In this document: positions 1 to 7,561 of the stretch, one piece after another
Layout: each line of letters starts with the position of its first letter
Numbering within the stretch: position 1 is the first letter of the stretch
Assembly: GCA_963819735.1 (NCBI GenBank)
Contig: CAWFXC010000001.1
Coordinates: forward strand, 2,294,001-2,358,000
DNA length: 64,000 nt
Direction: 5' to 3'
DNA from: CAWFXC01 sp963819735
Lineage (GTDB): Bacteria; Actinomycetota; Acidimicrobiia; IMCC26256; DASPTH01
Position numbers and translations under genes: made by a program
Notes under the pieces: generated by a model
What the model was told of the DNA's origin: nothing
The model's input: only the letters and a program-made list of their open reading frames with translations
Databases searched by the model: none

Positions 1-274
1 TGCCGTCCACGCGCTGGGGGCAGCCGCCGGCCCCGACTTTCTGCGCGACGTCTCCCAAGGCGGCAAGCCGAAGACGATCGTGGACGACCGGCGAGTGCCC
101 CGCCGCCCCGAGCCCTCACGCATGGGATCGCTCGCCGCCGAGTACATCTCCTACTGGGTGGACCGGCAGGGGATCGATCGGCTCATCGAGATCGGGCGGC
201 GAAGCAAGGACCACGACGTGGTGGGCCTGGTGGGTGGGCCGTCAACGCCGAGCAAGAGACGCTCCGCGAGCTGA
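1..274 (+). CDS. 3' end of an unrecognised protein (5' truncated by the window edge)
   Basis: An open frame enters from the left edge and ends in TGA after about 90 codons. Third codon positions are almost all G or C, as in the real genes here, so this is probably the tail of a genuine protein. The visible part has a basic, proline-rich segment and then a helix-like stretch (YISYWVDRQGIDRLIEIGRR). I recognise no family. The last dozen residues look less convincing, and another frame ends with a plausible tail VNAEQETLRELKRSA at base 288, so an indel near base 230 is possible. Confidence 0.45.
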   Translation, partial: AVHALGAAAGPDFLRDVSQGGKPKTIVDDRRVPRRPEPSRMGSLAAEYISYWVDRQGIDRLIEIGRRSKDHDVVGLVGGPSTPSKRRSAS

Positions 275-291
275 AGCGATCGGCGTAGCGC

Positions 292-1482
292 TCAGGCAGG
301 CTCGATGTCGACGTCGAGCGCGGCGTGGGCGGCTCGAAGTGACGCCTCGACCTCGGCCGGCGTGTCGCCGCGGGCGAACAGGAATCCCAGGTAGCGGTCG
401 CCCTCGGGGAGCGGCTGCACGCGACGCCCGTTCGCGACCGTGATCTCGAGCCCCGTGATCCCGGGCACGACCCGCGCGGCGTCCTGGCCCCGTACCGCGC
501 GCAGCACCCCGGCGCCCGGGATGGGCAGCATCATCACGCCCGACGCCGCGGTCTCGCGGGCGAGTCCGTCGAGCGGCATCCGGAGCGCATGCCGGAGGAT
601 CAGTTCCTCCAACGCGATGCCAGCCCCGAATCGCAGCGACCGCGCGCAGAGTCCGCCGATCGAGCGCGCCGCGACCTCGATCACCCAGGCCCGGTCACCG
701 TCGACGCGGACCTCGGCGTGAATAGGGCCTTCCACGAGCCCGAGCGCCGCGCACGCACGCGCGGTCACGTCGCTCACGAGCGCGACGACCTCCACCGGGA
801 GTCGCGACGGCGTGACGTAGATGGTTTCCTCGAAGTAGGGACCCACGAGGGGATCCGGCTTGTCGAACACCGCGAGCACGTCCAGCGCGCCGGCGCGGAG
901 CAGGCCCTCGACCGCCACCTCCACCCCGGGGACATACTCCTCGACCAGGATCGGGCCGCCGACGATCGCCCGCACCCGCGCGGCCGCGGCACGCGCGCCC
1001 TCGGCATCGTCGGCCCGGATGACGCCGCGACTCGCCGACAACCCGATCGGCTTCACCACGCACGGGTACCCCACGTCGGGGAGGGCCGACGGGTCGTCGG
1101 CCACCGCGAACCTCGGCTGGGGCACCTCGGCCGCGGCCAGCGCCCGGCGCATCGACGCCTTGTCGCGGGTGGCGGCCACCGCCGCCGGCGGATTGTGCGG
1201 GAACCCGAGCTGTTCGCCCACGGTCGCGGCCACGAGCACGCCCTGATCGTCGACCGCGATCACCGCGTCGATGGGTGCCCGCCGGTCGAGGTCGACGATC
1301 GCCCGGGCCGCGTCCTCGGGATCCGACAGGGGCACGACCACCGCCCGGTCGCCCATGGCGGCCGCCATCGCCTGCGCCTCCTCGGAGCCGACGACCACGT
1401 CGACCCCCAGGTGGGCGGCGGCACGCACGAAATCGGGCGCCCGGTACGTGGCGGTGGGCAGCAGGAGGAGGACACGGGGCAC
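292..1482 (-). CDS. ATP-grasp domain protein
   Basis: This 396-residue protein carries an ATP-grasp fold, which uses ATP to activate a carboxylate and join it to an amine or thiol. The N-terminal third is a pre-ATP-grasp Rossmann-like part. The nucleotide-binding segments are CVVKPIGLSASRGV, then ILVEEYVPGVEVAVEG, and the metal-binding strand IEVAARSIGGL. The substrate is not identifiable. The GTG start is 18 bases from the divergent nfuA start, so the two genes share one very small promoter region. A CATGAT box lies six bases before the GTG and overlaps the nfuA -10 box on the other strand. The open frame continues upstream, but only this start agrees with the N-terminal strand LLLLPTATY. 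Confidence 0.72.
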   Translation of the reverse strand: MPRVLLLLPTATYRAPDFVRAAAHLGVDVVVGSEEAQAMAAAMGDRAVVVPLSDPEDAARAIVDLDRRAPIDAVIAVDDQGVLVAATVGEQLGFPHNPPAAVAATRDKASMRRALAAAEVPQPRFAVADDPSALPDVGYPCVVKPIGLSASRGVIRADDAEGARAAAARVRAIVGGPILVEEYVPGVEVAVEGLLRAGALDVLAVFDKPDPLVGPYFEETIYVTPSRLPVEVVALVSDVTARACAALGLVEGPIHAEVRVDGDRAWVIEVAARSIGGLCARSLRFGAGIALEELILRHALRMPLDGLARETAASGVMMLPIPGAGVLRAVRGQDAARVVPGITGLEITVANGRRVQPLPEGDRYLGFLFARGDTPAEVEASLRAAHAALDVDIEPA

Positions 1483-1487
1483 AGGCG

Positions 1488-1493
1488 TATCAT
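1488..1493 (+). promoter_or_regulatory. -10 box TATCAT of nfuA (leaderless)
   Basis: TATCAT is followed by seven bases and the ATG at 1501, the spacing expected for a transcript that starts at the start codon. The opposite strand reads CATGAT over nearly the same bases, six bases before the GTG of the ATP-grasp gene, so the two divergent promoters overlap. Confidence 0.6.
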
Positions 1494-1500
1494 GGCCGGT

Positions 1501-2115
1501 ATGAACGAGCTGCTGACCATCACCGAGGAAGCACGGGCGACGGTCCTGGAGGTGCGGGCCGCCGAGGCCGACGCCGACGGCCTCGCACTTTGGGTGGAGG
1601 TCAACGGCGAGCAGGCCGGGGCGTACACCTACCTCATGGAGTTCCGTCCGGTGGCCGACCTCGGCCCCGACGTCGTCATCCAGCACCACGACGACCTCCC
1701 CGTCGCCATCCCGGCCGACAGCGTCGACCGGCTGCGGGGCGCCACGCTCGAGTTCCGCGGCGGCATGGTCATGCAGAACCCCAACTACCCGACGCCGGCC
1801 TCCCCGGCCGTGCTCGACCGCCCGCCGGCCGATCTCTCGGGCGAGGTTCCCCAGCGGGTCCTGCAGGTGCTCGAGGAGCAGATCAACCCGGCCATCGCCG
1901 CCCACGGCGGGATGGCGGAGCTGGTCGCGGTCGAGGACAACATCGCTTACCTGCGGCTGTCCGGCGGCTGCCAGGGCTGCGGGATGGCTTCGGTCACCCT
2001 GAGCCAGGGCATCGAGGTCGCGATCCTCGACTCGGTGCCCGAGATCACCGAGGTGATCGACGTGACCGACCACGCCACCGGCGCCAACCCCTACTACGAG
2101 GCCGCCAAGAAGTAA
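1501..2115 (+). CDS. nfuA: NfuA-like Fe-S cluster carrier
   Basis: This 204-residue protein has the NfuA architecture: an N-terminal degenerate A-type (IscA/HesB-like) domain of about 100 residues and a C-terminal NifU domain. The NifU domain has the motif GGCQGCG with Cys157 and Cys160, the pair that bridges a [4Fe-4S] cluster between two subunits. The role is delivery of clusters to apoproteins. An ATG three codons upstream (1492) is possible, but the TATCAT box ending seven bases before 1501 favours the downstream ATG. The gene lies beside a cysteine desulfurase, a SufR-like regulator and Mrp, which strengthens the Fe-S assignment. Confidence 0.85.
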   Translation: MNELLTITEEARATVLEVRAAEADADGLALWVEVNGEQAGAYTYLMEFRPVADLGPDVVIQHHDDLPVAIPADSVDRLRGATLEFRGGMVMQNPNYPTPASPAVLDRPPADLSGEVPQRVLQVLEEQINPAIAAHGGMAELVAVEDNIAYLRLSGGCQGCGMASVTLSQGIEVAILDSVPEITEVIDVTDHATGANPYYEAAKK

Positions 2116-2159
2116 CGCGCGGTTCGCGGACGCGCGCGCTTCTCTACGAGCCCGCTCGT

Positions 2160-2897
2160 CTAAGAGAACCGCAGCGCGTCCTCGGCGGCGTAGTGCGCGA
2201 CCGCGCTGTCGGCGGTGGCGTGCTGCTGGATCGACGCGACGATCCCGGGGAGCTGCTCGGCCGGGATGGCACACGTCATCTCGGTGGGGTCCATGCCGGT
2301 GCGCACGCGGCTCAACGCGCAGCCGACACTCGCAGCGGGCACACCCTGCTCCTTGGCCACCGCCACGATGTGGCACTGCGGCTTGCCCTCGATGCGCAGC
2401 CCGGGAATCGCGTCGGACAGCACCATGAGCTGACGACCGCTGACCCGGAGGAGCACGACGTCGGGATCGACGGGGGACTCCGCCAGCGGGCCGTAGGTAA
2501 CCGCGCCGGGCCGCTCACTGACCACCGGGATCTGCGGCACGATGTCCATGGTGACCCACCCCGTCTCGAGGAGCGCGGCGACGTCGGAGTTCCCGGCCAC
2601 CTCGTCGAGGGTCTTGAAGCCGTGGGTGAGGCTACCGACGCTGCAGTTGCCGTGATCCTCGGCGATGGTGCCGAAGGTCTTCTCGGCGGCTTTCATCCAG
2701 AACACGCAGCCGGCGGGGACGCGACCAGTGCGGCCGTCGGGCAACGGCGCGGGCATCGGTTCGTCGAACGCGGGTACCCCCGGCAGCGGCGCGTCGGAGA
2801 ACGTGATCGCGAGCGGCGCGTTGTTGAGGTGGAGGACACCGGTGAGCTCGGCGGCGAGCGCGGCCCAGTCGGGGGAATTGCTGGAAGGTGAGGGCAT
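2160..2897 (-). CDS. DUF169 family protein
   Basis: This 245-residue protein belongs to the DUF169 (ArCR-type) family of unknown function, recognised by the pattern LHLNNAPLAITF near the start, the CVFW and NCSVG segments, and the C-terminal IPAEQLPGIV. Several conserved cysteines (in CVFWMKAA, NCSVGSL, PQCHIV and GCALSRV) are compatible with a metal or Fe-S site, but that is inference. It is the last gene of a minus-strand run, 29 bases after the cysteine desulfurase gene, so it is probably co-transcribed with it. It converges on nfuA with only 44 bases between the stop codons. Confidence 0.75.
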   Translation of the reverse strand: MPSPSSNSPDWAALAAELTGVLHLNNAPLAITFSDAPLPGVPAFDEPMPAPLPDGRTGRVPAGCVFWMKAAEKTFGTIAEDHGNCSVGSLTHGFKTLDEVAGNSDVAALLETGWVTMDIVPQIPVVSERPGAVTYGPLAESPVDPDVVLLRVSGRQLMVLSDAIPGLRIEGKPQCHIVAVAKEQGVPAASVGCALSRVRTGMDPTEMTCAIPAEQLPGIVASIQQHATADSAVAHYAAEDALRFS

Positions 2898-2926
2898 GCG
2901 GCGCAGCTTATCGACGGCGGCGGAAC

Positions 2927-4075
2927 CTATTGCCGGAGACCGCGCAGCTGTTCCAACACCGCGGGCAGCCCGTCGACGAACGCGTCGATATCGGCTTCGG
3001 TCGACGACCATCCGACGCTGGCCCGTAGCGACCGGTCGGCGTCGACCCCCATCGCCGCTAGCACCGGCGACGGTTCGAGCGTCTCGCTCGAGCACGAGGA
3101 ACCGGAGTGCACGGCCACGCCGCGCTGGTCGAGGGCCAACAGGATCGGCTCGGCCTCGACACCTTCGATGCCGAGGCACACGAGGTGGGGGAGACCGGCC
3201 ACCGGATCGCCGAGGCGCTCCACCCCGCCGACGCGCGCCAGTGTGTCGCGCACCAGCCGGTCGGTGAGCGCGCGTTCGCGTTCCGCGGCGCGCCCGAGCC
3301 TCTCCTCGCCGGCGGTGAGCTCGACCGCGGCGGCGCCGAAACCCACGATGGCGGGCACGTTCTCGATGCCGCCCCGTCGGGCCCGCTCCTGCGCACCGCC
3401 GACGACGAACGACGGGAATCGCAGCCCCCGGCGCACGAGCAGCGCGGCCGCGCCGGTGGGCCCGCCGAGCTTGTGCGCGGTCACCGAGCACAGATCGGCA
3501 CCGAGCGCGGCGAAGCTCACTTCGGCGTGACCGGCCGCCGCGCACGCGTCGACGTGGACCACCACGCCGCGCGAGCGCAAGCGCTCGATCACCGCGGCCG
3601 CCGGTTGCAGAGTGCCGACCTCGTGGTTGGCGAGCTGGATGGACACGAGCGCGGTGTCGTCGCGCACGGCGGCCGCAATCTCCTCGGGATCGAAGCGACC
3701 CAGCCGGTCGACGCCCACCTCGGTGATCGCGTCAGTCCCGCGTCGGACAGCTTCGAGCACCGCCGAGTGCTCGACCGCGGTGGTCACCACGTGTCGCCGC
3801 GCCGGATCGGCGTCGCGGGCGCGGGCGAGTGCGCCCCAGATCGCGGTGTTCACCGCTTCGGTGCCGCTCGAGGTGAAGACCACCTCGCGTGCCCGCGCGC
3901 CGAACAGTGCGGCGACCTGCTCGCGCGCCTCCTCGACCGCGACGCGCGTGACGTGCCCTTCGGCGTGCAGGCGACCGGGATCACCGGCGTGGTCGCGGAG
4001 ATACGGCAGCATCGCCGCCAACGCCGACGGGCGGAGCGGCGATGACGACGCGTGATCGAGATATGCGCGCGCCAC
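2927..4075 (-). CDS. Cysteine desulfurase (NifS/IscS class)
   Basis: This 382-residue PLP enzyme removes sulfur from cysteine as a persulfide for Fe-S cluster or thio-cofactor synthesis. The start YLDHASSSPLRP is typical of the class. The PLP-lysine lies in SVTAHKLGGPTG, and the catalytic cysteine in HSGSSCSSETLEPS, a short loop as in group I enzymes. The Arg-Ala-Ser-Val-Gly segment near the C-terminus is also typical. The GTG start is chosen because YLDHASS follows two codons later. It begins 11 bases after the SufR-like regulator stop, so the pair is very likely an operon regulated by cluster status. It could also serve tRNA thiolation. Confidence 0.88.
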   Translation of the reverse strand: MARAYLDHASSSPLRPSALAAMLPYLRDHAGDPGRLHAEGHVTRVAVEEAREQVAALFGARAREVVFTSSGTEAVNTAIWGALARARDADPARRHVVTTAVEHSAVLEAVRRGTDAITEVGVDRLGRFDPEEIAAAVRDDTALVSIQLANHEVGTLQPAAAVIERLRSRGVVVHVDACAAAGHAEVSFAALGADLCSVTAHKLGGPTGAAALLVRRGLRFPSFVVGGAQERARRGGIENVPAIVGFGAAAVELTAGEERLGRAAERERALTDRLVRDTLARVGGVERLGDPVAGLPHLVCLGIEGVEAEPILLALDQRGVAVHSGSSCSSETLEPSPVLAAMGVDADRSLRASVGWSSTEADIDAFVDGLPAVLEQLRGLRQ

Positions 4076-4086
4076 TCCGCGGTCCG

Positions 4087-4839
4087 TCAGACGCGCGCGA
4101 CGCAGTGATCGTCGCCGTCGGGGCGGCTGGTCTCGAACTGCGGTGACGTCTCGCCGTAGAGGCCGGCGAGCATGCCGCGGATCATTCCGCGGTCGAGCGC
4201 GCACACCACGTGCGGATACTGCTGCGCGGTCTCGCCGAACGGGCAGCACTCCGACACGATGGCGAGGCTGCCGCCGCGCGCTTCGGTGTGCGCGGCGAAA
4301 CCGTGTGCGGTGAGCGCATCGGCGACGGCGGTGAGCGCGGCACGTACGGAGCGGTGACCTTCGGTGGGATCCATCCGCGCCGCAAGAGTGGCGCCGTACT
4401 GGAAGCCGACTTCGTCGGCGAGGGTCTCGGCCTGCTCGGGCCCGAGCGCGTCGAGCGCGCGAGCGAGGAGGCTGCCGAGCAGGTCGTCGTGCTTCAGGGG
4501 GAGCGCGAGCGTGGCTTCCAACGGCCCCGCGAGGTATCGCTTCGACGGCCGCCCGGCGGTACGAGCGACCCCGTCGAGCGCGGGGCGGGCGATCTCGACC
4601 ACGAGGTATCCGCCACCGGTGAGCTTCTCGAGGTGGTGGCGGGCGACGTTGGGGTGCAGCTCGAACCGGTCGGCCACGGCGCCGGCGGTGACGCCGTCGG
4701 GCCCCGCCTCGCGCACGAACAGGTAGATCTCCCGGCGGGTGGGATCGCCGAACGCATTGGTGACGGCGCTCACCACCGAGGTGAATTCGTCGGGGCTCAT
4801 GCCCGCTTGCGGTCCTGGCTGTTCGATTTCCATGGCCAC
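4087..4839 (-). CDS. SufR-like winged-helix regulator with Fe-S cysteines
   Basis: A 250-residue regulator with an N-terminal winged helix (FGDPTRREIYLFVREAG through VARHHLEKLTGGGYL) and a C-terminal domain ending in ECCPFGETAQQYPHVVCALDRGMIRGML and a late DDHC. The spaced cysteines resemble the cluster ligands of SufR, which represses Fe-S assembly genes when it holds a cluster. The GTG start at 4839 lies six bases after TAGAAT on the same strand, giving a leaderless start; an in-frame ATG at 4833 is the alternative. It leads the operon with the cysteine desulfurase and is divergent from mrp. The assignment to SufR is by resemblance. Confidence 0.75.
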   Translation of the reverse strand: MAMEIEQPGPQAGMSPDEFTSVVSAVTNAFGDPTRREIYLFVREAGPDGVTAGAVADRFELHPNVARHHLEKLTGGGYLVVEIARPALDGVARTAGRPSKRYLAGPLEATLALPLKHDDLLGSLLARALDALGPEQAETLADEVGFQYGATLAARMDPTEGHRSVRAALTAVADALTAHGFAAHTEARGGSLAIVSECCPFGETAQQYPHVVCALDRGMIRGMLAGLYGETSPQFETSRPDGDDHCVARV

Positions 4840-4841
4840 CC

Positions 4842-4860
4842 GCCTATTCTACCTATCGGC
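4842..4860. promoter_or_regulatory. Divergent overlapping -10 boxes and imperfect palindrome, sufR-like / mrp
   Basis: Over bases 4845-4851 the sequence TATTCTA reads as TATTCT on the plus strand (toward mrp) and TAGAAT on the minus strand (toward the regulator). Around it lies an imperfect palindrome, GCCTAT - 7 bases - ATCGGC, with five of six arm positions matching. This is a good place for the SufR-like protein to bind and repress both directions; that role is inference. Confidence 0.5.
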
Positions 4861-4887
4861 ATAGTGGAAATCCTCCGAGGAGTCAGA

Positions 4888-6036
4888 TTGCCCGACGAGC
4901 CCGAGCTGCAGGCGGCGCTGGCCGCGGTCGAGGAGCCGGAGCTGCGGCGTTCCATCGTCGAGCTCGGCCTGCTCCAGGGCCTCGCGGTCGACGGCCGGAC
5001 GGTGGTGGTGGCACTCGCGGTGCCCCTCCCCGGCGACGAGTCGCGGGCCGAGCTCACCCGGCGGGTCATCGAGGCGCTGGGCGAGGTGCCCGGCGTCGAC
5101 CGGGTCGACGTCGACGTGCGCGACATGGACGAAGCCGAGGTCAAGAAGGTCGCCGCGATCCTCAAGGGCGTGGCGCCCCCCAACCCGCTGCAGGTCATCG
5201 ACGCCTCGCGCACGGGCCAGCAGGCGGCCCCGCCGCGCACCAACCCGTTCACCGACTCGCGCACCCGTGTGCTCGCGATCGCGTCGGGCAAGGGTGGCGT
5301 GGGCAAGTCGTCGGTCACCACCAACCTGTCGGTTGCGCTCGCGGCGCGTGGTCACCGCGTCGCCGCGGTCGACGCCGACGTGTGGGGCTTCTCGATGCCG
5401 CGCATGCTCGGCATCTCCGCGCCGCCCGGTCTCATCGACGACGTCATCGTCCCGCCCGAGGCCAACGGTGTGCGGCTGATCTCCATGGGCTTCTTCGCGC
5501 GCGAAGACCAGGCGGTGATCTGGCGGGGCCCGATGCTGCACAAGGCGCTCGAGCAGTTCCTCACCGACGTCTACTGGGGCGACGTCGACTACCTCGTCGT
5601 TGACATGCCTCCCGGCACCGGCGACGTGTCGCTGTCGATCGCGCAGTTCCTCCCGCGCGCCGAGGTGGTGGTGGTCACGACCCCGCAGCCCGCCGCGCAA
5701 CGCGTCGCCCAGCGCGCGGCGGCGATGGCCGAGAAGGTCGATCTCGACGTGATCGGTGTAGTCGAGAACATGTCGTGGTTCCTGGGCGACGACGGCAAGC
5801 GGTACGAGCTGTTCGGCGCCGGGGGCGGCGAAGAGCTGGCCCACCACCTGGATGTGCCGCTCCTGGCCCGGATCCCGTTGGTACCCGCGCTGCGGGAAGG
5901 CGGCGACGTCGGTCGCCCGATCGTCGTGGCCGAGCCCGACGGCGAGGTCGCGCAGGTGTTCAACACCCTGGCCGAGCGGCTCGACGTCGAGCTCGCGCCC
6001 AAGCGGATCTACAACCCGCAGCTCAAGATCAACTGA
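4888..6036 (+). CDS. mrp: Mrp/ApbC-type P-loop Fe-S carrier
   Basis: This 382-residue protein has an N-terminal MIP18/DUF59 domain of about 90 residues and a ParA-like ATPase with the deviant Walker A SGKGGVGKS starting at residue 133, switch DADVWGFSMPRMLG and VVDMPPGTGD. Mrp proteins load or transfer Fe-S clusters. The CxxC usually following ENMS is replaced here by LGDDGKRY, which as far as I recall is also so in actinobacterial Mrp. I chose the TTG at 4888 because GAGGAG stands five bases upstream; a GTG at 4864 has no such site. It is transcribed divergently from the SufR-like gene. Confidence 0.87.
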   Translation: MPDEPELQAALAAVEEPELRRSIVELGLLQGLAVDGRTVVVALAVPLPGDESRAELTRRVIEALGEVPGVDRVDVDVRDMDEAEVKKVAAILKGVAPPNPLQVIDASRTGQQAAPPRTNPFTDSRTRVLAIASGKGGVGKSSVTTNLSVALAARGHRVAAVDADVWGFSMPRMLGISAPPGLIDDVIVPPEANGVRLISMGFFAREDQAVIWRGPMLHKALEQFLTDVYWGDVDYLVVDMPPGTGDVSLSIAQFLPRAEVVVVTTPQPAAQRVAQRAAAMAEKVDLDVIGVVENMSWFLGDDGKRYELFGAGGGEELAHHLDVPLLARIPLVPALREGGDVGRPIVVAEPDGEVAQVFNTLAERLDVELAPKRIYNPQLKIN

Positions 6037-6057
6037 CCGCGCCGGGACCGCGGCAGG

Positions 6058-6795
6058 TCAGGGCGCCTCGATCATCGACGCCCGCAGCGTGACGATCTCG
6101 CCGGCGGCCAACCCGTGCCCGAGCACGTACTCCTCGAAGCCACCGTGCTCCCGCTGGAGCCATTCGAGGGTCTCGCGCATCGTCTCGGCTTCCGCGGTCA
6201 TGAAGCGATCGGCGGGTGGTCGGCCGGTGTCGGCAGCCCGCGCGTGGGCGCGTGCGCGCAACGCGTCGATGGCCGCCGACGTCTGCGCGTAGTCCTCGAC
6301 GATCTCGTCGTCCGAGACCTGTAGCAGCGCGAGCACGGTGGCCGCGATGAGCCCGGCGCGGTCCTTGCCTGCCGCGCAGTGGAAAACGAGCGGATGGTTC
6401 GCCGGCTCGGCGATGATCTGCATCGCCTCGACGAAGCGCGGGCCCGAGGTCTCGAGGATGAAGCGGTACAGATCGACGAGGGTGAGGTTCTCCCAGTCGA
6501 TGTCGGAGTGCTCCCGGCGGGCGGGGTCGATGAGCGGGATGTGGTGGATCGTCGCCCCTGCCTCGCGCATCGGGTGGTTCGGATACGCGTCGACCTCCGT
6601 CGCGCCGCGGAGGTCGACCACCGTGCGGATCCCGCGTTCGTCGATGAGGTGCTCGACGTCTTCCGCTCGCACGTGGGCGAGTGAATCGCTGCGGTACACG
6701 CGATCGTGGCGGACCACGCCGCTCGGGGTGCGGTGCCCACCGAGGTCGCGGAAGTTGACCAGGCCGGTGAGCTCGTCGGGCCAGGGGGAGGTCAT
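6058..6795 (-). CDS. Tyrosine/serine phosphatase family protein (Y_phosphatase3)
   Basis: This 245-residue protein begins with NFRDLGGHRT, typical of the PtpA/LipA-like tyrosine phosphatase family, and carries the P-loop HCAAGKDRAG with the catalytic cysteine and arginine. Asp of the loop and Lys-Asp after Gly match dual protein and phosphoinositide phosphatases. Substrates are unknown. The ATG start is supported by TAGTGT ending seven bases upstream on the minus strand. The gene is divergent from ctaC across 40 bases. Confidence 0.8.
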   Translation of the reverse strand: MTSPWPDELTGLVNFRDLGGHRTPSGVVRHDRVYRSDSLAHVRAEDVEHLIDERGIRTVVDLRGATEVDAYPNHPMREAGATIHHIPLIDPARREHSDIDWENLTLVDLYRFILETSGPRFVEAMQIIAEPANHPLVFHCAAGKDRAGLIAATVLALLQVSDDEIVEDYAQTSAAIDALRARAHARAADTGRPPADRFMTAEAETMRETLEWLQREHGGFEEYVLGHGLAAGEIVTLRASMIEAP

Positions 6796-6802
6796 CTCCG
6801 GG

Positions 6803-6808
6803 ACACTA
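6803..6808 (-). promoter_or_regulatory. -10 box TAGTGT of the phosphatase gene (leaderless)
   Basis: On the minus strand TAGTGT is followed by seven bases and the ATG at 6795. Confidence 0.55.
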
Positions 6809-6822
6809 TTCCGGATCAGGAG

Positions 6823-6828
6823 TACCCT
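6823..6828 (+). promoter_or_regulatory. -10 box TACCCT of ctaC (leaderless)
   Basis: TACCCT is followed by seven bases and the ATG at 6836, so the cytochrome oxidase operon probably starts transcription at the start codon. Confidence 0.6.
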
Positions 6829-6835
6829 CCGACCG

Positions 6836-7561
6836 ATGCGATCGAGAGGTCGGCTCCTCTGGGCTTCCTCGCTTGTCTTCGTCGCGATCCTCGCCGGCTG
6901 CGACACCAACCTCGGCGAGCACTCGCCCATCACGAAGCAGGGTCACTCGATGTCGGGCCTGTGGCGGGCCGCGGTGTGGACCACCCTCGCCATCGGCGCG
7001 ATCGTGCTCTCGCTGATCATCTGGTGCCTGATCCGGTACCGCCGCCGGGGGCGCGACGACATCCCGAACCAGCGCCAGTACGTGATCTGGCTCGAGGTCC
7101 TCTACACCGCCATTCCCGTCGTGCTGGTCCTGATCTTCTTCGCGTACTCGTACGTCGTGCAGGACCGCGTCGACGCGTTGAGCGCGCATCCCGACGTCAC
7201 CGTCGAGGTCCGCGGCTTCGACTGGCAGTGGCAGTTCCACTATCCCGACGAAGGGATCACGGTGACCGGGCTGCCCGACAAGCGCCCGGTTCTGGTGCTC
7301 CCCGTCGGGGAGACGGTGCGCTTCGTGCTCACGTCGCGCGACGTCATCCACTCCTTCTTCGTGCCCGGGTTCCTGTTCAAGCGCGACGTCATCCCCGGTC
7401 TCACGAACCGCTTCGAGGTCGAGCCCGAGAAGGTGGGCCTCTACCGCGGGTTCTGTGCCGAGTTCTGTGGCCTGGGCCACGCCACCATGACGTTCGAGGT
7501 GCGCACGATGACCAAGGCCGACTTCGACCAGTGGGTCAGCGCCCACCGGGACGCCTCGTGA
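6836..7561 (+). CDS. ctaC: Cytochrome c oxidase subunit II
   Basis: This 241-residue subunit carries the CuA centre that takes electrons from the cytochrome bcc complex. A lipoprotein-type signal ends at LAGC, followed by two membrane helices and a cupredoxin domain. The CuA ligands are seen in CAEFCGLGHATM, with the upstream His in DVIHSFFVPG, and the aromatic motif is FDWQWQF. Its 3' end overlaps ctaD by four bases (GTGA). Confidence 0.95.
   Translation: MRSRGRLLWASSLVFVAILAGCDTNLGEHSPITKQGHSMSGLWRAAVWTTLAIGAIVLSLIIWCLIRYRRRGRDDIPNQRQYVIWLEVLYTAIPVVLVLIFFAYSYVVQDRVDALSAHPDVTVEVRGFDWQWQFHYPDEGITVTGLPDKRPVLVLPVGETVRFVLTSRDVIHSFFVPGFLFKRDVIPGLTNRFEVEPEKVGLYRGFCAEFCGLGHATMTFEVRTMTKADFDQWVSAHRDAS

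Noticed and set aside
4849..5847. A minus-strand open frame of 332 codons antisense to mrp
   Set aside because: It is rich in His, Arg and Asp as expected for a shadow of a GC-rich gene, and mrp on the plus strand has clear motifs.
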